Source: Phaseolibacter flectens ATCC 12775 (GTDB lineage: Bacteria > Pseudomonadota > Gammaproteobacteria > Enterobacterales > Enterobacteriaceae). From it: a stretch of 64,000 nucleotides of DNA. Positions 33,572-46,246 of the stretch are shown here, in pieces. Location: contig NZ_JAEE01000001.1 in assembly GCF_000518745.1 (NCBI RefSeq), positions 555,084 through 619,083 on the forward strand. Direction: 5' to 3'. The translations under genes were made by a program, and so were the position numbers. How positions within the stretch are numbered: the stretch's first letter is position 1; every line of letters starts with the position of its first letter. A model generated the notes under the pieces. It made no database searches. It was not told the DNA's origin and saw nothing but the letters and a program-made list of their open reading frames with translations.

Positions 33572-35944
33572 GTGCAAACGATTCAACCCGGTTTTATCCT
33601 TACTCGTCATTTCAGTGATACGCCACAGGGGATCCATGTCCATTACTGGCTAGCGACCGAACAAGGGCCTGTACATCTTCATTTGCCTCGACAACAAGCC
33701 GTGGCTTTTATTCCTGACTATGCGCAATCGCACATTGTTCTAAACCAACTAAAAACCGGCGACGTACAAATAAAACCGCTGCACTTAAAAGATTTTAAAC
33801 ATCATCAACAACTTGGTCTGTATACCAATCAATATCGACAATTACTGCGTCTAGAGAAACAACTGAATGCCCAAAACATCCCGGTCTATGAAGCCGATAT
33901 CCGTCCTAGCGACCGGTATTTAATGGAGCGTTTCATTACGGCACCAGTCTGGTACAGAGGACAATGGCAGGATGATGGTACAATCACGGATGCCCACCTT
34001 AAGCCTCATCCCAATTACCGCCCCACCTTGCGGTTACTGTCACTGGATATTGAAACCAGCGAAAATGGTGAACTTTACTGTATCGGCTTACAAACTGAAG
34101 AGAGTCAACAAGTCCTGATGTTAGCTGAGGAAAACCAACAGAATGATCCTGATGAGCAACTTGACTTTACCTTACGCTATTTCACGACTCGGCCACAACT
34201 GCTACAGGCTTTTAATCAATGGCTTATCGATCATGACCCCGATGTGATCATCGGGTGGAATCTGATCCAATTTGATTTAAACACATTACAAAAACAGGCA
34301 AATAAATACCATGTGCCTTTAATTATGGGTCGAGATGGCAGCCCTCTAGAATGGTATGAACATGGCTTTAAGCCCGGTGTTTTTTTTGCAAAGGCCGCAG
34401 GACGTCTTTTCATCGATGGAATTGAAGCCCTGAAATCGGCCTTTTGGGATTTCCCCTCCTACAGTCTGGAAGCGGTATCACAGCGTCTATTGGGCGAAGG
34501 TAAAGCGAGTGATACGCCTTGGCAGCGGATGGCCGAAATCAATCAGCGATTTCAGACAGATAAACTCGCCCTTGCTCGCTATAATTTTCGTGATTGTGAC
34601 TTGGTGACACGTATTTTTCAACATACCAATATGATGGCATTTTTATTAGAACGTGCCGCGGTAAATGGGTTAGCGGTTGATCGCCATGGTGGCTCCGTGG
34701 CTGCTTTTAATTTTTTATATCTCCCCCGTCTGCATCGACTGGGTTTTGTTGCTCCCAATCTCGGCGAAATTGAAAATCAAGCCAGTCCGGGTGGCTTTGT
34801 GATGAACTCACGGCCTGGTCTGTATGATTCGGTGTTGGTGCTGGACTATAAAAGTCTTTATCCCTCAATTATTCGAACCTTTCTTATCGATCCTGCGGGA
34901 TTAATCAGTGGACTCGCAAGCAATGATCCACACCACGTCGTTGAAGGCTTCCTTGGCGCACGGTTTTCACGCACTTGTCATTGTCTGCCCGACATTGTGA
35001 CACAAATCTGGCAACAACGAGAACAGGCAAAAAGTACCGGTAATCAAGCACTATCCCAAGCATTGAAAATAATAATGAATGCCTTTTATGGGGTGTTAGG
35101 TACCCCATCTTGCCGTTTCTTTGATCCTCGGCTCGCCTCTTCGATTACCTTACGTGGTCATCAGATCATGCAACAAACTCGGCAACTCATTGAACAAGCG
35201 GGTTATCAGGTCATTTATGGTGACACCGACTCCACGTTTGTTTGGCTAAAACATTCACATAGCGAACAACAGGCTCAGCAAATTGGTCAACAACTGGCGG
35301 AGCGAGTTAATCAGTGGTGGCAACAACATTTAGCCACACAGTTCCAGTTAAAAAGTGCGTTAGAGTTGGAGTATGAGAGTCACTACGCACGTTTTTTAAT
35401 GCCGACAATCAGGGGAATGGAACAAGGCAGTAAAAAACGCTATGCCGGCCTGATCCAGACTGATGGTCAGCATAAATTGGTGTTCAAAGGATTAGAAAAT
35501 GTCCGTACGGATTGGACACCGCTGGCCAAAACATTTCAACATACTCTTTATGACCTGATTTTCAGCAATCAACATTGGCAAACTTATATCACGGACATCG
35601 TGCAGCAATTAATGGCTGGTCAATTAGACAGTCAGTTAGTTTACAGTAAACGGCTACGGCGCCCTTTAGCAGATTATCAGCGTACCCTCCCTCCACATGT
35701 TCGAGCGGCCCGCCTCGCGGATGAGATACATCGACAACAAGGCCAGCCGTTACAATATCAACAAGGTGGCATGATTGAATATGTAATAACACTGGCAGGC
35801 CCACAGCCCTTAAATGGTATCAGTGCTGCACTGGACTACAATCATTATCTGACCAAACAGTTAACACCAATCGCCGAGGCGATTCTCAGTTTTGTTGGGG
35901 GCGATTTTGATAGCTTAATATCCGGCCAGAATACACTGTTTTAG
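33572..35944 (+). CDS. polB: PolB, DNA polymerase II
   Basis: PolB is a family B polymerase with proofreading that helps restart replication at damaged forks. The 790 residues show the exonuclease motifs LDIETSENGE (near 152) and IIGWNLIQFDL. The polymerase motifs are LDYKSLYPSIIRTF, KIIMNAFYGVLGT and IYGDTDSTFVWL. The in-frame start is GTG at 33572 with AGGAG five bases upstream; an overlapping ATG two bases earlier is out of frame. No convincing LexA box is visible upstream, although E. coli polB is SOS-induced. Confidence 0.96.
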   Translation: MQTIQPGFILTRHFSDTPQGIHVHYWLATEQGPVHLHLPRQQAVAFIPDYAQSHIVLNQLKTGDVQIKPLHLKDFKHHQQLGLYTNQYRQLLRLEKQLNAQNIPVYEADIRPSDRYLMERFITAPVWYRGQWQDDGTITDAHLKPHPNYRPTLRLLSLDIETSENGELYCIGLQTEESQQVLMLAEENQQNDPDEQLDFTLRYFTTRPQLLQAFNQWLIDHDPDVIIGWNLIQFDLNTLQKQANKYHVPLIMGRDGSPLEWYEHGFKPGVFFAKAAGRLFIDGIEALKSAFWDFPSYSLEAVSQRLLGEGKASDTPWQRMAEINQRFQTDKLALARYNFRDCDLVTRIFQHTNMMAFLLERAAVNGLAVDRHGGSVAAFNFLYLPRLHRLGFVAPNLGEIENQASPGGFVMNSRPGLYDSVLVLDYKSLYPSIIRTFLIDPAGLISGLASNDPHHVVEGFLGARFSRTCHCLPDIVTQIWQQREQAKSTGNQALSQALKIIMNAFYGVLGTPSCRFFDPRLASSITLRGHQIMQQTRQLIEQAGYQVIYGDTDSTFVWLKHSHSEQQAQQIGQQLAERVNQWWQQHLATQFQLKSALELEYESHYARFLMPTIRGMEQGSKKRYAGLIQTDGQHKLVFKGLENVRTDWTPLAKTFQHTLYDLIFSNQHWQTYITDIVQQLMAGQLDSQLVYSKRLRRPLADYQRTLPPHVRAARLADEIHRQQGQPLQYQQGGMIEYVITLAGPQPLNGISAALDYNHYLTKQLTPIAEAILSFVGGDFDSLISGQNTLF

Positions 35945-36092
35945 TGGTGACTCAGATAGATCTATACAGTACCATATGCCCCCAACACATGACTGACTCA
36001 GCCTGACCCCGTCTGTTCAATGGCTTTGATTCGATTGCCTGCCAGATAAGGTTATGCTGACTCAATTTTTATTCGAATAGAGCCCGATATTT

Positions 36093-38999
36093 ATGCCTTT
36101 TACCCTTGGTCAGCGCTGGATTAGTGATAGTGAAAGTGAACTCGGTCTCGGTACCGTGGTAGCGATCGACACGCGAATGATAACCTTGCTTTTCCCAGCT
36201 ACCGGAGAAAACCGACTTTACTCACGCCATGACGCCCCGATAACTCGCGTGATTTTCAATCCTGGTGATACTATTACCAGCCATGAAGGCTGGCAGATTC
36301 AGGTCGATGATCTCACTGAATCGGAAGGTGTGATCACCTATCATGGCACCCGCCTTGATACTGCTCAAGCCAATCAAAGTCTGCGTGAAGTCATGTTAGA
36401 CAGTAAACTGGTTTTTAGTAAGCCACAAGATAAGCTGTTTGCCGGTCAGCTGGATCGAATGGAGCGTTTTGCTTTACGTTATCGCGCGCGCAAATACCAG
36501 CGTGAACAATTTACGGGTCAGGTTGCGGGACTCCGAGGGATGCGCACCAACCTTATCCCACATCAATTGCATATTGCACATGATGCGGGTCGACGCCATG
36601 CACCACGCATTTTATTGGCTGATGAAGTCGGCCTAGGCAAAACCATTGAAGCAGGCATGATCATCCGCCAACAACTGTTGTCGGGGCGTGCGGACAGAGT
36701 GTTAATTGTCGTACCAGAAACCCTTCAACATCAATGGTTAGTTGAGATGTTACGCCGTTTTAACCTGCATTTTGCGCTTTTCGATGATGAACGGTTTAAT
36801 GAAGCACAATTTGACAGCAGCAATCCTTTTTTCACAGAACAACTGGTCATTTGTTCCCTAGCCTTTGTTTGTAAAAATAAGCAGCGTCTCGAATTGTTGA
36901 CCCAAGCTGACTGGGATTTGTTAGTGGTGGATGAAGCTCATCATCTCGGCTGGAATAACGGTAAAGGGGGACGAGAGTATCAGGCGATCGAACACTTGAC
37001 CGTCACCACTCCGGGAGTGTTACTACTGACTGCCACCCCGGAACAACTGGGCATGGAAAGTCATTTTGCTCGGTTACGACTGCTTGATGCCGACCGTTTT
37101 CATGATTATCAGGCCTTTGTAGAGGAACAAAAGGGCTATCAGCCCGTGGCAAACATCGTTAATCATCTGTTAACCGAGCAGGCGCTATCTGAAAAAGAAC
37201 TTATCGAATTAAAGCAATGGTTACCAGATCAGGCAAGCACTGAGCTGATTAACAACGTGAATCGGACTGATCAACACCAAGAAACGTTGCGCCAGCAACT
37301 CATTAAGCAGTTAATGGACAGGCATGGCACCAGTCGCGTGATGTTCCGCAACACGCGTCAGGGCGTCACCGGTTTTCCTCAACGTCGCCTACATGCCATC
37401 CCGCTGACCTTACCAGCACAATACCAGACGGCAATCAAAGTCTCTGGTATCATGAGTACTCGTAAATCAGAAGAAGATCGCGCACGTTCAATGCTTTATC
37501 CTGAACAGATTTATCAGGACTTTGAGGGGGAAAATGCCACTTGGTGGAATTTTGATCCCCGCGTCGAATGGCTCATTAATTATTTACTGGATAATCGCCA
37601 GCATAAAGTATTGGTGATTTGTGCCAAAGCCACCACCGCATTACAATTAGAGCAGGTACTGCGTCAACGTGAAGGCATCAAAGCGGCCGTATTCCATGAA
37701 GGCTTGTCCATTGTAGAACGGGATCGCGCCGCGGCTTTCTTTGCTTCTCGTGAAGAAGGGGCACAAGTACTGCTCTGCTCTGAAATTGGGTCTGAAGGCC
37801 GAAATTTTCAGTTTGCCAACCAACTGGTCATGTTTGATCTGCCCTTTAACCCTGATCTATTGGAACAACGTATTGGCCGCCTTGACCGAATTGGGCAGGC
37901 GCGGGATATTCAAATTCTGGTTCCTTGGATGGAAAATACTGCCCAAGCTATTTTGCTGCGCTGGTATCATGAAGGTCTCGATGCATTTGAACATACCTGC
38001 CCGACCGGTCGCAGTATCTATGATAAGTATTATCCCCAATTGCTGGCTTGGTTAACCCACCCAGAAGATAAGACGGGCTTTGATGATTTTATTCAGTGCT
38101 GCCGTGCTGAACATGATCAATTAAAGCAACAACTGGAACAAGGCAGGGATCGGCTATTGGAGTTGCACTCTCATGGCGGTCAACAGGGTGAACAACTGGC
38201 AGACTGTATCGCAAAGAGCGACAATAATCCTGAACTCGTCAATTTTGCGCTTAATTTATTTGATATTGTTGGCATCAATCAAGAAGACCGCAGCGATAAC
38301 TTGATCGTACTCACGCCATCAGATCATATGCTGGTGCCGGATTTTCCTGGGCTACCCGAAGAGGGATGTACCATCACGTTTAATCGTAATCAGGCTCTGT
38401 CTCGAGAAGATACCCAATTTATCACGTGGGAGCATCCTCTTATCCGCAATGGACTGGATCTGATCTTAGGCGGTGATACAGGAAGTTGCGCTCTGTCCTT
38501 ACTGAAAAATAAAGCGTTACCCGTTGGAACCTTACTGCTTGAGTTAATTTATGTGGTGGAAGCGCAAGCGCCTAAGCACCTGCAACTCACCCGTTTTTTA
38601 CCGCCCACCCCGATTCGATTATTATTGGATAAAAACGGCAATGATCTTGCTGATAAAGTCGAATTCGAAAGCTTTAATCGGCAACTGGGTACGGTTAATC
38701 GGCATAAAGGCAGTAAATTGGTGAATGCGGTGCAGCAGGATGTCTGGCAGATCCTTAATCAAGCCGAAAAAAAGATACAGCCTACCGCTGAGCAATTGAT
38801 AAAAAATGCGCGAGAACAGGCAGAAAGAGTCTTGACGCAAGAATTGGATCGTTTACACGCACTGCGTGCGGTTAACCCGGCAATCAGAGACGATGAAATC
38901 GAGGCTCTGACGGATAATCTGCACCACGTTGCTGAGAGTCTGCATCAAGCCTCTTGGCGTCTGGATGCCCTTCGACTGATTGTTGTGACACACAATTAA
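36093..38999 (+). CDS. rapA: RapA (HepA), RNA polymerase-associated Swi2/Snf2 ATPase
   Basis: RapA is a Snf2-type ATPase bound to RNA polymerase that promotes its recycling. The 968 residues are identical in length to E. coli RapA. An N-terminal Tudor-like region (about 1-110) precedes the helicase core with Walker [14 protein letters not shown] (near 172-184), [21 protein letters not shown], and the C-terminal lobe motifs [12 protein letters not shown] and [12 protein letters not shown]. It is followed by rluA in the E. coli order. Confidence 0.97.
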   Translation: MPFTLGQRWISDSESELGLGTVVAIDTRMITLLFPATGENRLYSRHDAPITRVIFNPGDTITSHEGWQIQVDDLTESEGVITYHGTRLDTAQANQSLREVMLDSKLVFSKPQDKLFAGQLDRMERFALRYRARKYQREQFTGQVAGLRGMRTNLIPHQLHIAHDAGRRHAPRILLADEVGLGKTIEAGMIIRQQLLSGRADRVLIVVPETLQHQWLVEMLRRFNLHFALFDDERFNEAQFDSSNPFFTEQLVICSLAFVCKNKQRLELLTQADWDLLVVDEAHHLGWNNGKGGREYQAIEHLTVTTPGVLLLTATPEQLGMESHFARLRLLDADRFHDYQAFVEEQKGYQPVANIVNHLLTEQALSEKELIELKQWLPDQASTELINNVNRTDQHQETLRQQLIKQLMDRHGTSRVMFRNTRQGVTGFPQRRLHAIPLTLPAQYQTAIKVSGIMSTRKSEEDRARSMLYPEQIYQDFEGENATWWNFDPRVEWLINYLLDNRQHKVLVICAKATTALQLEQVLRQREGIKAAVFHEGLSIVERDRAAAFFASREEGAQVLLCSEIGSEGRNFQFANQLVMFDLPFNPDLLEQRIGRLDRIGQARDIQILVPWMENTAQAILLRWYHEGLDAFEHTCPTGRSIYDKYYPQLLAWLTHPEDKTGFDDFIQCCRAEHDQLKQQLEQGRDRLLELHSHGGQQGEQLADCIAKSDNNPELVNFALNLFDIVGINQEDRSDNLIVLTPSDHMLVPDFPGLPEEGCTITFNRNQALSREDTQFITWEHPLIRNGLDLILGGDTGSCALSLLKNKALPVGTLLLELIYVVEAQAPKHLQLTRFLPPTPIRLLLDKNGNDLADKVEFESFNRQLGTVNRHKGSKLVNAVQQDVWQILNQAEKKIQPTAEQLIKNAREQAERVLTQELDRLHALRAVNPAIRDDEIEALTDNLHHVAESLHQASWRLDALRLIVVTHN

Positions 39000-39008
39000 T
39001 CATAATGA

Positions 39009-39030
39009 AAAAGGGAGCCGCTGTGCTCCC
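39009..39030 (-). terminator. Hairpin between rapA and rluA with T-run on the minus strand
   Basis: GGGAGC and GCTCCC form a 6-bp stem with a 6-nt loop in the rapA-rluA gap. Read on the plus strand it is followed by CTATTGG, but on the minus strand it is followed by TTTTTCATT. It therefore looks like an intrinsic terminator facing against rapA and rluA, possibly limiting antisense read-through from djlA. Confidence 0.5.
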
Positions 39031-39044
39031 CTATTGGAATACTC

Positions 39045-39698
39045 ATGGAAGTCTATCATCCTCCATTGGAGCCTTGGCTGCATATTTTGTATCAAGATGA
39101 ACATATTATGGTTGTCAATAAGCCAAGTGGCTTGCTTTCCGTCCCCGGGCGTCTGCCTGAGCATAGGGATAGCATCATGTCGCGAGTGCAACGGGATTAT
39201 CCTGCCGCAGAATCGGTTCATCGGTTAGATATGGCAACAAGCGGTGTGATGGTGATTGCTTTGCACCGAGAGGCCGAAAGGGAGTTAAAGCGTCAATTTA
39301 GAGAACGAGAGCCGTCCAAAACCTATCTCGCTAGGGTGTGGGGCGAGGTGTCAGCAGATGCAGGAATGATTGATTTACCGCTGATTTGTGATTGGCCTAA
39401 TCGTCCCAAACAAAAGGTATGTTTCCATACAGGTAAGGCCTCGCAAACATTATGGCAAGTGTTAGATCGCAGCGAAAAACAAGTGACGCTAATCGAACTG
39501 AAACCCATTACCGGTCGTTCTCATCAGTTACGAGTCCATATGCAAGCTATCGGGCATAGTATTCTCGGCGATCGATTCTACGCACCACCGCCAGCCTTAA
39601 CCATGGCACCACGTCTACAATTACACGCAGCATCGCTGACCATTACGCATCCTTGCTTTGGCAATCGCATGACGTTTAAACAACCTGCAGATTTTTAA
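39045..39698 (+). CDS. rluA: RluA, dual-specificity rRNA/tRNA pseudouridine synthase
   Basis: RluA makes pseudouridine at position 746 of 23S rRNA and 32 of certain tRNAs. The 217 residues (E. coli 219) have the catalytic segment HRLDMATSGVMVIAL (aspartate near residue 64) and the LKPITGRSHQLRVHMQAIGH and GDRFYAP motifs of the RluA family. It lies 45 bases after rapA and converges on djlA with a gap of about 33 bases. Confidence 0.95.
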   Translation: MEVYHPPLEPWLHILYQDEHIMVVNKPSGLLSVPGRLPEHRDSIMSRVQRDYPAAESVHRLDMATSGVMVIALHREAERELKRQFREREPSKTYLARVWGEVSADAGMIDLPLICDWPNRPKQKVCFHTGKASQTLWQVLDRSEKQVTLIELKPITGRSHQLRVHMQAIGHSILGDRFYAPPPALTMAPRLQLHAASLTITHPCFGNRMTFKQPADF

Positions 39699-39731
39699 AT
39701 ACGCCACTTAAAATGGTGCCCTGTTCTACGT

Positions 39732-40547
39732 TTAAAAGCCGTTTGCCTGACGGATCACGTCATAAGCGGCTTGGATATTTTGCGCTTTTTGTTTAGCGAG
39801 TTCCATCATCTCAGGGGGTAAGCCTTTGGCTACCAATTTATCAGGATGGTGGATCGCCATTTGTTTTCGGTACGCTCGCTTAATTTTTACTGGGTCATCA
39901 TCAACGCTCACCCCCAATAACTGGCAAGCATCCTGCAATGTGGTACGGCTAGAAGGGTACTGTTGATGTCTATTCTGCTGATGGCTGCCCTGCTGCCGTC
40001 GAAACTGTTCGCCTCCTGCCATCATACGTAAAAAGACATCAAATTCTTGACGGGATACACCAAGCTCATCGGCTATAATATACAGCACTTTATGCTCGTT
40101 CGGATGCAGCTCGCCATCGGCTAAAGCCGCTTGTGCTTGTATTTCCAGAAATATCCGAATCAAGTCATAACGTCCAAAGCAAATACCTCGTAATTGACGA
40201 AGTTTTTCACGAAGAGGAAAGGCCGGCTGTTTCCCCTCTCTAAACGCTTGCTGAGCGGCCAATTTCGCTTCACCGTCTAACCGCATACGACGCATGATAA
40301 TCTGAGCCAGCTCAATATCTGCTTCAGTCACTCGCCCTTTTGATTTGGTCAGATGGCCCATAACTTGAAAGGTCGTGATAAAAAATTGCCTCTGCCGAGA
40401 GGCTTGCTTATGCCCAAAGCGAAAAGCCCCTGACTCGCTCGCTGAATCAAAGAAATGGCCTAAAATGAAGCCAATCAGCAGTCCCCAAATCCCAGCACCG
40501 CCCATTAATGCGAGCAAAATACCAATTACTTTACCTTTGTAACGCAT
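39732..40547 (-). CDS. djlA: DjlA, membrane-anchored DnaJ-like co-chaperone
   Basis: DjlA is a type III membrane protein whose J domain stimulates DnaK. The 271 residues begin with a single glycine-rich transmembrane segment (about 6-30, [20 protein letters not shown]), continue with a TerB-like helical domain, a glutamine-rich linker (about 180-200), and end with a J domain containing the HPD motif in [17 protein letters not shown]. Strong GGGGAG precedes the start. It is transcribed opposite to rluA and lptD, as in E. coli. Confidence 0.95.
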   Translation of the reverse strand: MRYKGKVIGILLALMGGAGIWGLLIGFILGHFFDSASESGAFRFGHKQASRQRQFFITTFQVMGHLTKSKGRVTEADIELAQIIMRRMRLDGEAKLAAQQAFREGKQPAFPLREKLRQLRGICFGRYDLIRIFLEIQAQAALADGELHPNEHKVLYIIADELGVSRQEFDVFLRMMAGGEQFRRQQGSHQQNRHQQYPSSRTTLQDACQLLGVSVDDDPVKIKRAYRKQMAIHHPDKLVAKGLPPEMMELAKQKAQNIQAAYDVIRQANGF

Positions 40548-40736
40548 AAACTCCCCAAATGATCATGCTAATCATCTAAAATTGCTTTATCATACCTGCC
40601 ATTAGTTAATCCGCCTATGGCTAAAGCCAGCTAAAAAGGGATTAAAACTAGCGTATCCTCGGCTGGTAATATACTCTTGTCGTCATTGCTATAAGACTAA
40701 ACGATACCTGCATTAACGGAATATCAGATACCGCAT

Positions 40737-43097
40737 ATGAACAAAAGACTACCAACTCTGCTGGCCACTATGATCGGTTCAGCCCTTTACAGTCAGTACT
40801 CCCTGGCGGATGATCTGATATCTCAATGTATGCTGGGCGTGCCTTCGTATAACAGAAATCTCATCACTCAGCCGTCAAATCAACAACCCATTACTATCCA
40901 TGCGGATAAAGCGAGTGCCCATTATCCGAATAGTGCTGAATACTCAGGTAATGTGGAGGTTGAACAAGGTAACAGCTTATTAACTGCCGAGACTATCCAC
41001 CTTAAACAACACCAGCTCGAAGATAATACTACACCATTACGTCTCGTCGATGCTGAAGGCAACGTGCATTACGATGATAATCAGGTGATACTGAAAGGGC
41101 CGAAAGGCTGGAGTAACCTGAATACCAAAGACACCAATGTGTGGGATGGCAATTACCAAATGGTAGGACGGCAAGGTCGAGGGTTTGCTAACGAAATCAA
41201 GCTGCGTGGCAATAACCGTTTTACCCTCCTGAAAAATGGCACGTTTACTACCTGTCTGCCAGGCGATAACAGTTGGAGTGTAGAAGGTTCAGAAATCATT
41301 GAAGACCACCAAGAGCAACTGGCAGAGATCTGGAATGCTCGCTTTAAAGTTGGGTCAGTGCCTATTTTTTATAGCCCCTACTTACAGTTACCCATCGGCG
41401 ATCGGCGTCGTTCTGGATTTCTGATCCCAAATGCCAAATACAGTAATAAAAATGGCTTCGAATTTTTATTGCCTTATTACTGGAATATTGCACCTCAAGC
41501 TGATGCGACCATCACACCACATGTGATGACAAACCGAGGCTTTCAGTTACAGAATGAATTCCGTTATCTAACCACATTAGGTAGTGGGCTCATGGAGTTT
41601 GACTATTTAGGCTCCGATCGTGAATTTGAAAAAGAACGTTCAGAACGCTCACTCGATCAAGGTTCTAGCTCAAAACGTTGGTTGTTCTATTGGCGGCATT
41701 CTGGTGTTTATGACCAGCATTGGCGTCTGAATACTGACTACACTAAGGTCAGTGATCGCTACTATTTTAATGATCTGGATTCAAAATATTACAGTTCAAC
41801 AGATGGCTATGCTGCCCAGAAATTCAGCTTTGGTTATGCCGATACTAACTGGGATGCAACCTTATCTGCTCTTGATTATCAGACCTTTAACCGCCTGAAT
41901 ACCGATATCTATCGTGCGTTACCCCAATTGGATATCCATGCTTACCAGAATGATGTCGGACCTTTTGATACCCGTCTCTTTGCTCAGGCTGTCCGCTTTA
42001 GTAATACCAACACATCTCAACCCGACGCGACTCGCTTGCATCTCGAACCGACCCTTAATTTACCCCTGTCGGCCGGGTGGATCAGTCTTAATACCGAAGC
42101 AAAAATGCTGCTGACCCATTATCAGCAAGATAATATCCAAAATTACAACAGTAAAAAACCCACTCATTTATTAGACAGCAGCTATAACCGTGCCATGCCG
42201 CAACTGAAAGTGGATGGTAAAATGGTCTTTGATCGCAGCATGGATTCATTGAACGGCTTCACCCAAACAGTGGAGCCACGCGTTCAATACTTGTACTTAC
42301 CTTACCGTGATCAAAGCCACATTCTGGCCTATGACTCGACTTTATTGCAAACAGATTATACGGGGCTATTCCGTGACCGCACATACAGTGGGCTTGACCG
42401 AATTGCGTCAGCGAATCAAATTGCAACCGGCATTACCAGTCGTATTTATGATAATGACTTAATTGAAAGGTTTAATTTTTCAGTCGGGCAAATTTATTTG
42501 TTCACACCCTCTCGGACCGGAGAAGACAATGTCCTTGATGAGGGTGATAAAGGAAGCTTGCTCTGGGCTGGGGATACCTTTTGGCGGATCAGCGATAATT
42601 GGGGCTTACGTGGTGGGCTGCAATATGATACTCGTCTGGATGATATCGCTCAGGGCAATGGCTCAGTGGAATACCGTCGTGACGATAATCGCTTGATGCA
42701 ACTGACTTATCGCTATAGCAGTCCCGCTTATGTTTCAGCCGCACTCAATCGCAATGTCGCCAGCAGTCCTATCTATAAAAACGGCATATCCCAAGTCGGA
42801 ATTAATGCGGCTTGGCCCTTGGCTGACACTTGGTCACTGGTTGGAGCCTATTATTATGACACGCGTAATAGCAAACCTGCCGACCAGCTCCTTGGCGTGC
42901 AGTACAGCTCTTGTTGTTATGCGATTCGTCTGGGTTATGAACGTAAAATCAATGGCTGGCAAACTGAAAACTTGGACAGTAAATATGACAACCAAGTTTC
43001 ATTTAATGTTGAGTTTAGAGGATTGGGTAATAATTACAGTCTTGGTACACAGCAAATGTTACGCCAAGGTATTATTCCCTATAATAAGACCCTGTAG
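40737..43097 (+). CDS. lptD: LptD, LPS-assembly outer membrane protein
   Basis: LptD with LptE forms the outer membrane translocon that inserts lipopolysaccharide. The 786 residues start with a signal peptide ending SLADD, an N-terminal beta-jellyroll (about 25-200), and a large beta barrel. The four cysteines that form its disulphides are present: Cys31 in SQCMLGV, one in FTTCLPGDN near 180, and the adjacent pair in YSSCCYAIR near 730. It heads the lptD-surA-pdxA-rsmA-apaG-apaH run. Confidence 0.97.
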   Translation: MNKRLPTLLATMIGSALYSQYSLADDLISQCMLGVPSYNRNLITQPSNQQPITIHADKASAHYPNSAEYSGNVEVEQGNSLLTAETIHLKQHQLEDNTTPLRLVDAEGNVHYDDNQVILKGPKGWSNLNTKDTNVWDGNYQMVGRQGRGFANEIKLRGNNRFTLLKNGTFTTCLPGDNSWSVEGSEIIEDHQEQLAEIWNARFKVGSVPIFYSPYLQLPIGDRRRSGFLIPNAKYSNKNGFEFLLPYYWNIAPQADATITPHVMTNRGFQLQNEFRYLTTLGSGLMEFDYLGSDREFEKERSERSLDQGSSSKRWLFYWRHSGVYDQHWRLNTDYTKVSDRYYFNDLDSKYYSSTDGYAAQKFSFGYADTNWDATLSALDYQTFNRLNTDIYRALPQLDIHAYQNDVGPFDTRLFAQAVRFSNTNTSQPDATRLHLEPTLNLPLSAGWISLNTEAKMLLTHYQQDNIQNYNSKKPTHLLDSSYNRAMPQLKVDGKMVFDRSMDSLNGFTQTVEPRVQYLYLPYRDQSHILAYDSTLLQTDYTGLFRDRTYSGLDRIASANQIATGITSRIYDNDLIERFNFSVGQIYLFTPSRTGEDNVLDEGDKGSLLWAGDTFWRISDNWGLRGGLQYDTRLDDIAQGNGSVEYRRDDNRLMQLTYRYSSPAYVSAALNRNVASSPIYKNGISQVGINAAWPLADTWSLVGAYYYDTRNSKPADQLLGVQYSSCCYAIRLGYERKINGWQTENLDSKYDNQVSFNVEFRGLGNNYSLGTQQMLRQGIIPYNKTL

Positions 43098-43152
43098 TGT
43101 TTAATTCAAAATTAATGACATTCTGCCATGCAGTATCAATGATGGGTAACGT

Positions 43153-44448
43153 ATGAAAAACTGGAAAGTATTAATCCTTAGTGTATTACTGGTCAATATC
43201 AGTCATTCTGTGGCTGCCCCTCAAGTACTCGATAAAGTTGCGGCCGTCGTCAATAATGGCGTGGTGTTGCAAAGTGATGTTGATGGTATGCTTAATACAG
43301 TAAAGCAACAGGCCGCCGCCGCGGGTCAACAATTACCTGATGATAAAACCCTTCGCCATCAGATATTAGAACAGCAAATTATGGATACAATAATCATGCA
43401 GTTGGGAGCGCGTGGCCATGTGCAGATTGATGATCAGCAACTTAATCAAGCAATTACGAATATTGCAAATCAAAACCACATGACACTCGCTCAGCTACGT
43501 GAGCGCTTAACTAAGGATGGGATGGACTATTCCAGTTACCGAGAGCAGATCCGTCATGAAATGACAATTGCCGCTGTGCGTAATGGTGAAGTACGTAACC
43601 GCATTACCATTCTGCCTCAAGAAGTGGATGCACTCGCGAAACAACTGGCATCACAAAATGAAGCCGGAACCGAGCTGAATATCAGCCAGATCCTACTGGC
43701 ACTGCCTGAAAACCCAACGCAACAACAAGTGAATGATGAAGAGCTGATTGCCAAAAAAATCATAGCAGAACTGAATCATGGTGGTGATTTTTCCAAACTC
43801 GCCGCGACCTATTCTGCGGATCCCCAAGCCTTGAAAGGGGGCAATATGGGATGGGACAAAATTGAAGCGCTTCCCACCTTATTTAGCCAAGCCTTAAGCA
43901 GTGCAAAGAAAGGCGATTTAGTGGGTCCCATTCGTTCAGGTGTTGGTTTCCACATTTTAAAAGTTAACGATATCCGAGGCGCAGCTAAAAATATTACGGT
44001 CACTGAAACCCATGCGCGTCATATTTTAATTAAAATATCACCGATCCTGAATCAGGATCAGGCACTGGCACAAATACAAAGCATTGCGTCAGATATCAAA
44101 GTGGGTAAAATCAGTTTCAGTGATGCGGCAAAAAAATATTCAGAGGATCCGGGGTCAGCCAATCTTGGTGGCGATTTAGGTTGGGCTTCACCGAATGTGT
44201 ATGACCCCGCTTTCCGTGATGCCTTATTGAATTTGAAAAAGGGCCAAATCAGTGAGCCGGTGCGTTCTGCATATGGCTGGCATTTGATCCAGTTGTTGGA
44301 TACCCGTAAGATTGATAAAACAGAAGATGCATCCAAAGATCAAGCGTACCGTATTTTGCTTAACCGCAAGTTTACTGAAGAAGCGCAAAGTTGGATGCAA
44401 GAGCAACGCGCTGCCGCCTATGTGAAAATATTGAACCCAAATGGCTAA
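43153..44448 (+). CDS. surA: SurA, periplasmic chaperone and prolyl isomerase
   Basis: SurA escorts outer membrane proteins, including LptD, across the periplasm. The 431 residues have a signal peptide ending HSVAAP, an N-terminal chaperone domain beginning [18 protein letters not shown], and two parvulin-like domains (about 172-273 with [13 protein letters not shown] and 283-385 with [12 protein letters not shown]). The C-terminal helix completes the core. Length is close to E. coli SurA (428). The 3' end overlaps pdxA by eight bases. Confidence 0.97.
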   Translation: MKNWKVLILSVLLVNISHSVAAPQVLDKVAAVVNNGVVLQSDVDGMLNTVKQQAAAAGQQLPDDKTLRHQILEQQIMDTIIMQLGARGHVQIDDQQLNQAITNIANQNHMTLAQLRERLTKDGMDYSSYREQIRHEMTIAAVRNGEVRNRITILPQEVDALAKQLASQNEAGTELNISQILLALPENPTQQQVNDEELIAKKIIAELNHGGDFSKLAATYSADPQALKGGNMGWDKIEALPTLFSQALSSAKKGDLVGPIRSGVGFHILKVNDIRGAAKNITVTETHARHILIKISPILNQDQALAQIQSIASDIKVGKISFSDAAKKYSEDPGSANLGGDLGWASPNVYDPAFRDALLNLKKGQISEPVRSAYGWHLIQLLDTRKIDKTEDASKDQAYRILLNRKFTEEAQSWMQEQRAAAYVKILNPNG

Positions 44449-45427
44449 ACCACGCCTGATTGTTACCCCCGGCGAACCCGCCGGGATTGGTCCTGATCTG
44501 GTACTGAAACTCGCGCAGAAAGCCTGGCCTTTAGAGCTCGTGATTTGTGCTGATAAGTCCCTATTAGCTGAACGTGCCGCTCAGTCAGGACTCCAACTGA
44601 CGTTCAACGATTACCATGTGGATGATGATACACCGCCAGTGAAAGGACAACTGACGGTATTACATGTGCCCCTTGCTACGGCAGTCAAGCCTGGGATCCC
44701 CAATCCAATAAACAGTCACTATGTACTCAAAACCCTGCATTGTGCGGCACAAGGATGCTTATCGGGTGAGTTTGCGGCCGTTGTCACGGGGCCAGTACAA
44801 AAATCAGTCATTAATCAAGCCGGTATCCCATTTAGCGGTCATACTGAGTATTTTGCAGAGCAGGCAGGGGTTGAACGGGTGGTGATGATGTTGGCAACCA
44901 CTCAGCTAAGGGTCGCTCTCGTCACGACCCATTTGCCATTAAATCAGGTGTCCTCTGCCATCACAACAGATCATTTACAACACATTATCCAGATCCTCCA
45001 CCATGATCTCCAAACTAAATTTGCCATTGCACAGCCACGGATCTTAGTATGTGGACTGAATCCTCATGCTGGTGAAAATGGATACCTTGGCCGCGAAGAA
45101 ATTGATACTATCCAACCGGTACTACAACACTTACGTCAACAAGGCATGGACCTGATCGGCCCCTTACCCGCCGATACCCTGTTTCAGCCTAAATATCTAC
45201 AGCAGGCTGACGCCGTTTTGGCAATGTACCATGACCAAGGGTTGCCAGTTTTAAAATATCAGGGATTCGGGCAGGCCGTAAATATTACTCTCGGTTTACC
45301 CTTTATACGGACTTCTGTCGATCATGGCACCGCGCTTGAATTAGCAGGAACAGATAAGGCAAGTCCAGACAGTTTTTACACAGCAATACAACTTGCTATT
45401 ACTATGATTAAGAAAAGTCATGAATAA
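44441..45427 (+). CDS. pdxA: PdxA, 4-hydroxythreonine-4-phosphate dehydrogenase
   Basis: PdxA oxidises 4-phosphohydroxy-L-threonine in the deoxyxylulose-5-phosphate-dependent route to pyridoxal phosphate. The 328 residues begin [18 protein letters not shown]. They have the metal-binding histidines in [10 protein letters not shown] (near 136) and [12 protein letters not shown] (near 266), and the [14 protein letters not shown] segment. Length matches E. coli (329). The gene is overlapped by surA and rsmA by eight bases at each end. Confidence 0.97.
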   Translation: MAKPRLIVTPGEPAGIGPDLVLKLAQKAWPLELVICADKSLLAERAAQSGLQLTFNDYHVDDDTPPVKGQLTVLHVPLATAVKPGIPNPINSHYVLKTLHCAAQGCLSGEFAAVVTGPVQKSVINQAGIPFSGHTEYFAEQAGVERVVMMLATTQLRVALVTTHLPLNQVSSAITTDHLQHIIQILHHDLQTKFAIAQPRILVCGLNPHAGENGYLGREEIDTIQPVLQHLRQQGMDLIGPLPADTLFQPKYLQQADAVLAMYHDQGLPVLKYQGFGQAVNITLGLPFIRTSVDHGTALELAGTDKASPDSFYTAIQLAITMIKKSHE

Positions 45428-46244
45428 TCGTGTTCATCAGGGGCATTTTGCCCGTAAACGTTTCGGACAGAACTTTCTGAACGATAAGTATGTGATTGAC
45501 AATATCGTGTCAGCCATTCATCCGCAACGAGAAGATAGACTGGTCGAAATTGGGCCGGGTCTTGGTGCCCTCACTGAGCCAGTTGGTGAAAAAGTCGACG
45601 CCCTCACCGTCGTTGAGCTCGACCGTGATTTAGCTGCACGGCTGCAAACTCACCCATTTTTAGGGCCAAAATTAACCATTTTTCAGCAAGATGCCATGAC
45701 GTTTAATTTTGCCGACTTGGCCTCGCAGCAAGGTAAACCACTACGTGTATTCGGTAACCTTCCGTATAACATTTCGACCCCATTAATGTTCCACCTTTTC
45801 AGCTTTACTCGTGCGATACAAGATATGCATTTTATGCTGCAAAAGGAGGTGGTAAATCGTTTAGTCGCCGGCCCAAACACGAAAGCTTATGGCCGTCTAA
45901 CCGTGATGGCTCAGTATTATTGCCAGATCATTCCAGTCCTTGAAGTCCCACCAGAGGCATTTACGCCACCGCCTAAAGTTGATTCCGCCGTTGTCAGGCT
46001 GGTTCCATATCAACAATCGCCTTACCCTCAAGTGAATGTGAAAACATTGAGCCGTATTACAACGGAAGCTTTTGGTAAACGACGTAAAACAATACGCAAT
46101 AGCTTAGGCCACCTGTTTAGCGTGACTGTTTTGCAGGATCTAAATATTGATCCAACTTTACGGGCAGAAAATCTTTCAGTACAACAATATTGTCAGCTAG
46201 CAGCATGGCTGACCGAAAATCCCCCTATAAAATCAGAGGTATAG
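45420..46244 (+). CDS. rsmA: RsmA (KsgA), 16S rRNA dimethyladenosine transferase
   Basis: RsmA dimethylates A1518 and A1519 of 16S rRNA late in small subunit assembly. The 274 residues start [19 protein letters not shown] and contain the SAM-binding [12 protein letters not shown] (near 42), the catalytic NLPYNIS motif (near 113), and the [18 protein letters not shown]-terminal segment. The gene overlaps the pdxA stop. Loss of this enzyme normally gives kasugamycin resistance; here it is intact. Confidence 0.97.
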   Translation: MNNRVHQGHFARKRFGQNFLNDKYVIDNIVSAIHPQREDRLVEIGPGLGALTEPVGEKVDALTVVELDRDLAARLQTHPFLGPKLTIFQQDAMTFNFADLASQQGKPLRVFGNLPYNISTPLMFHLFSFTRAIQDMHFMLQKEVVNRLVAGPNTKAYGRLTVMAQYYCQIIPVLEVPPEAFTPPPKVDSAVVRLVPYQQSPYPQVNVKTLSRITTEAFGKRRKTIRNSLGHLFSVTVLQDLNIDPTLRAENLSVQQYCQLAAWLTENPPIKSEV

Positions 46245-46246
46245 CG

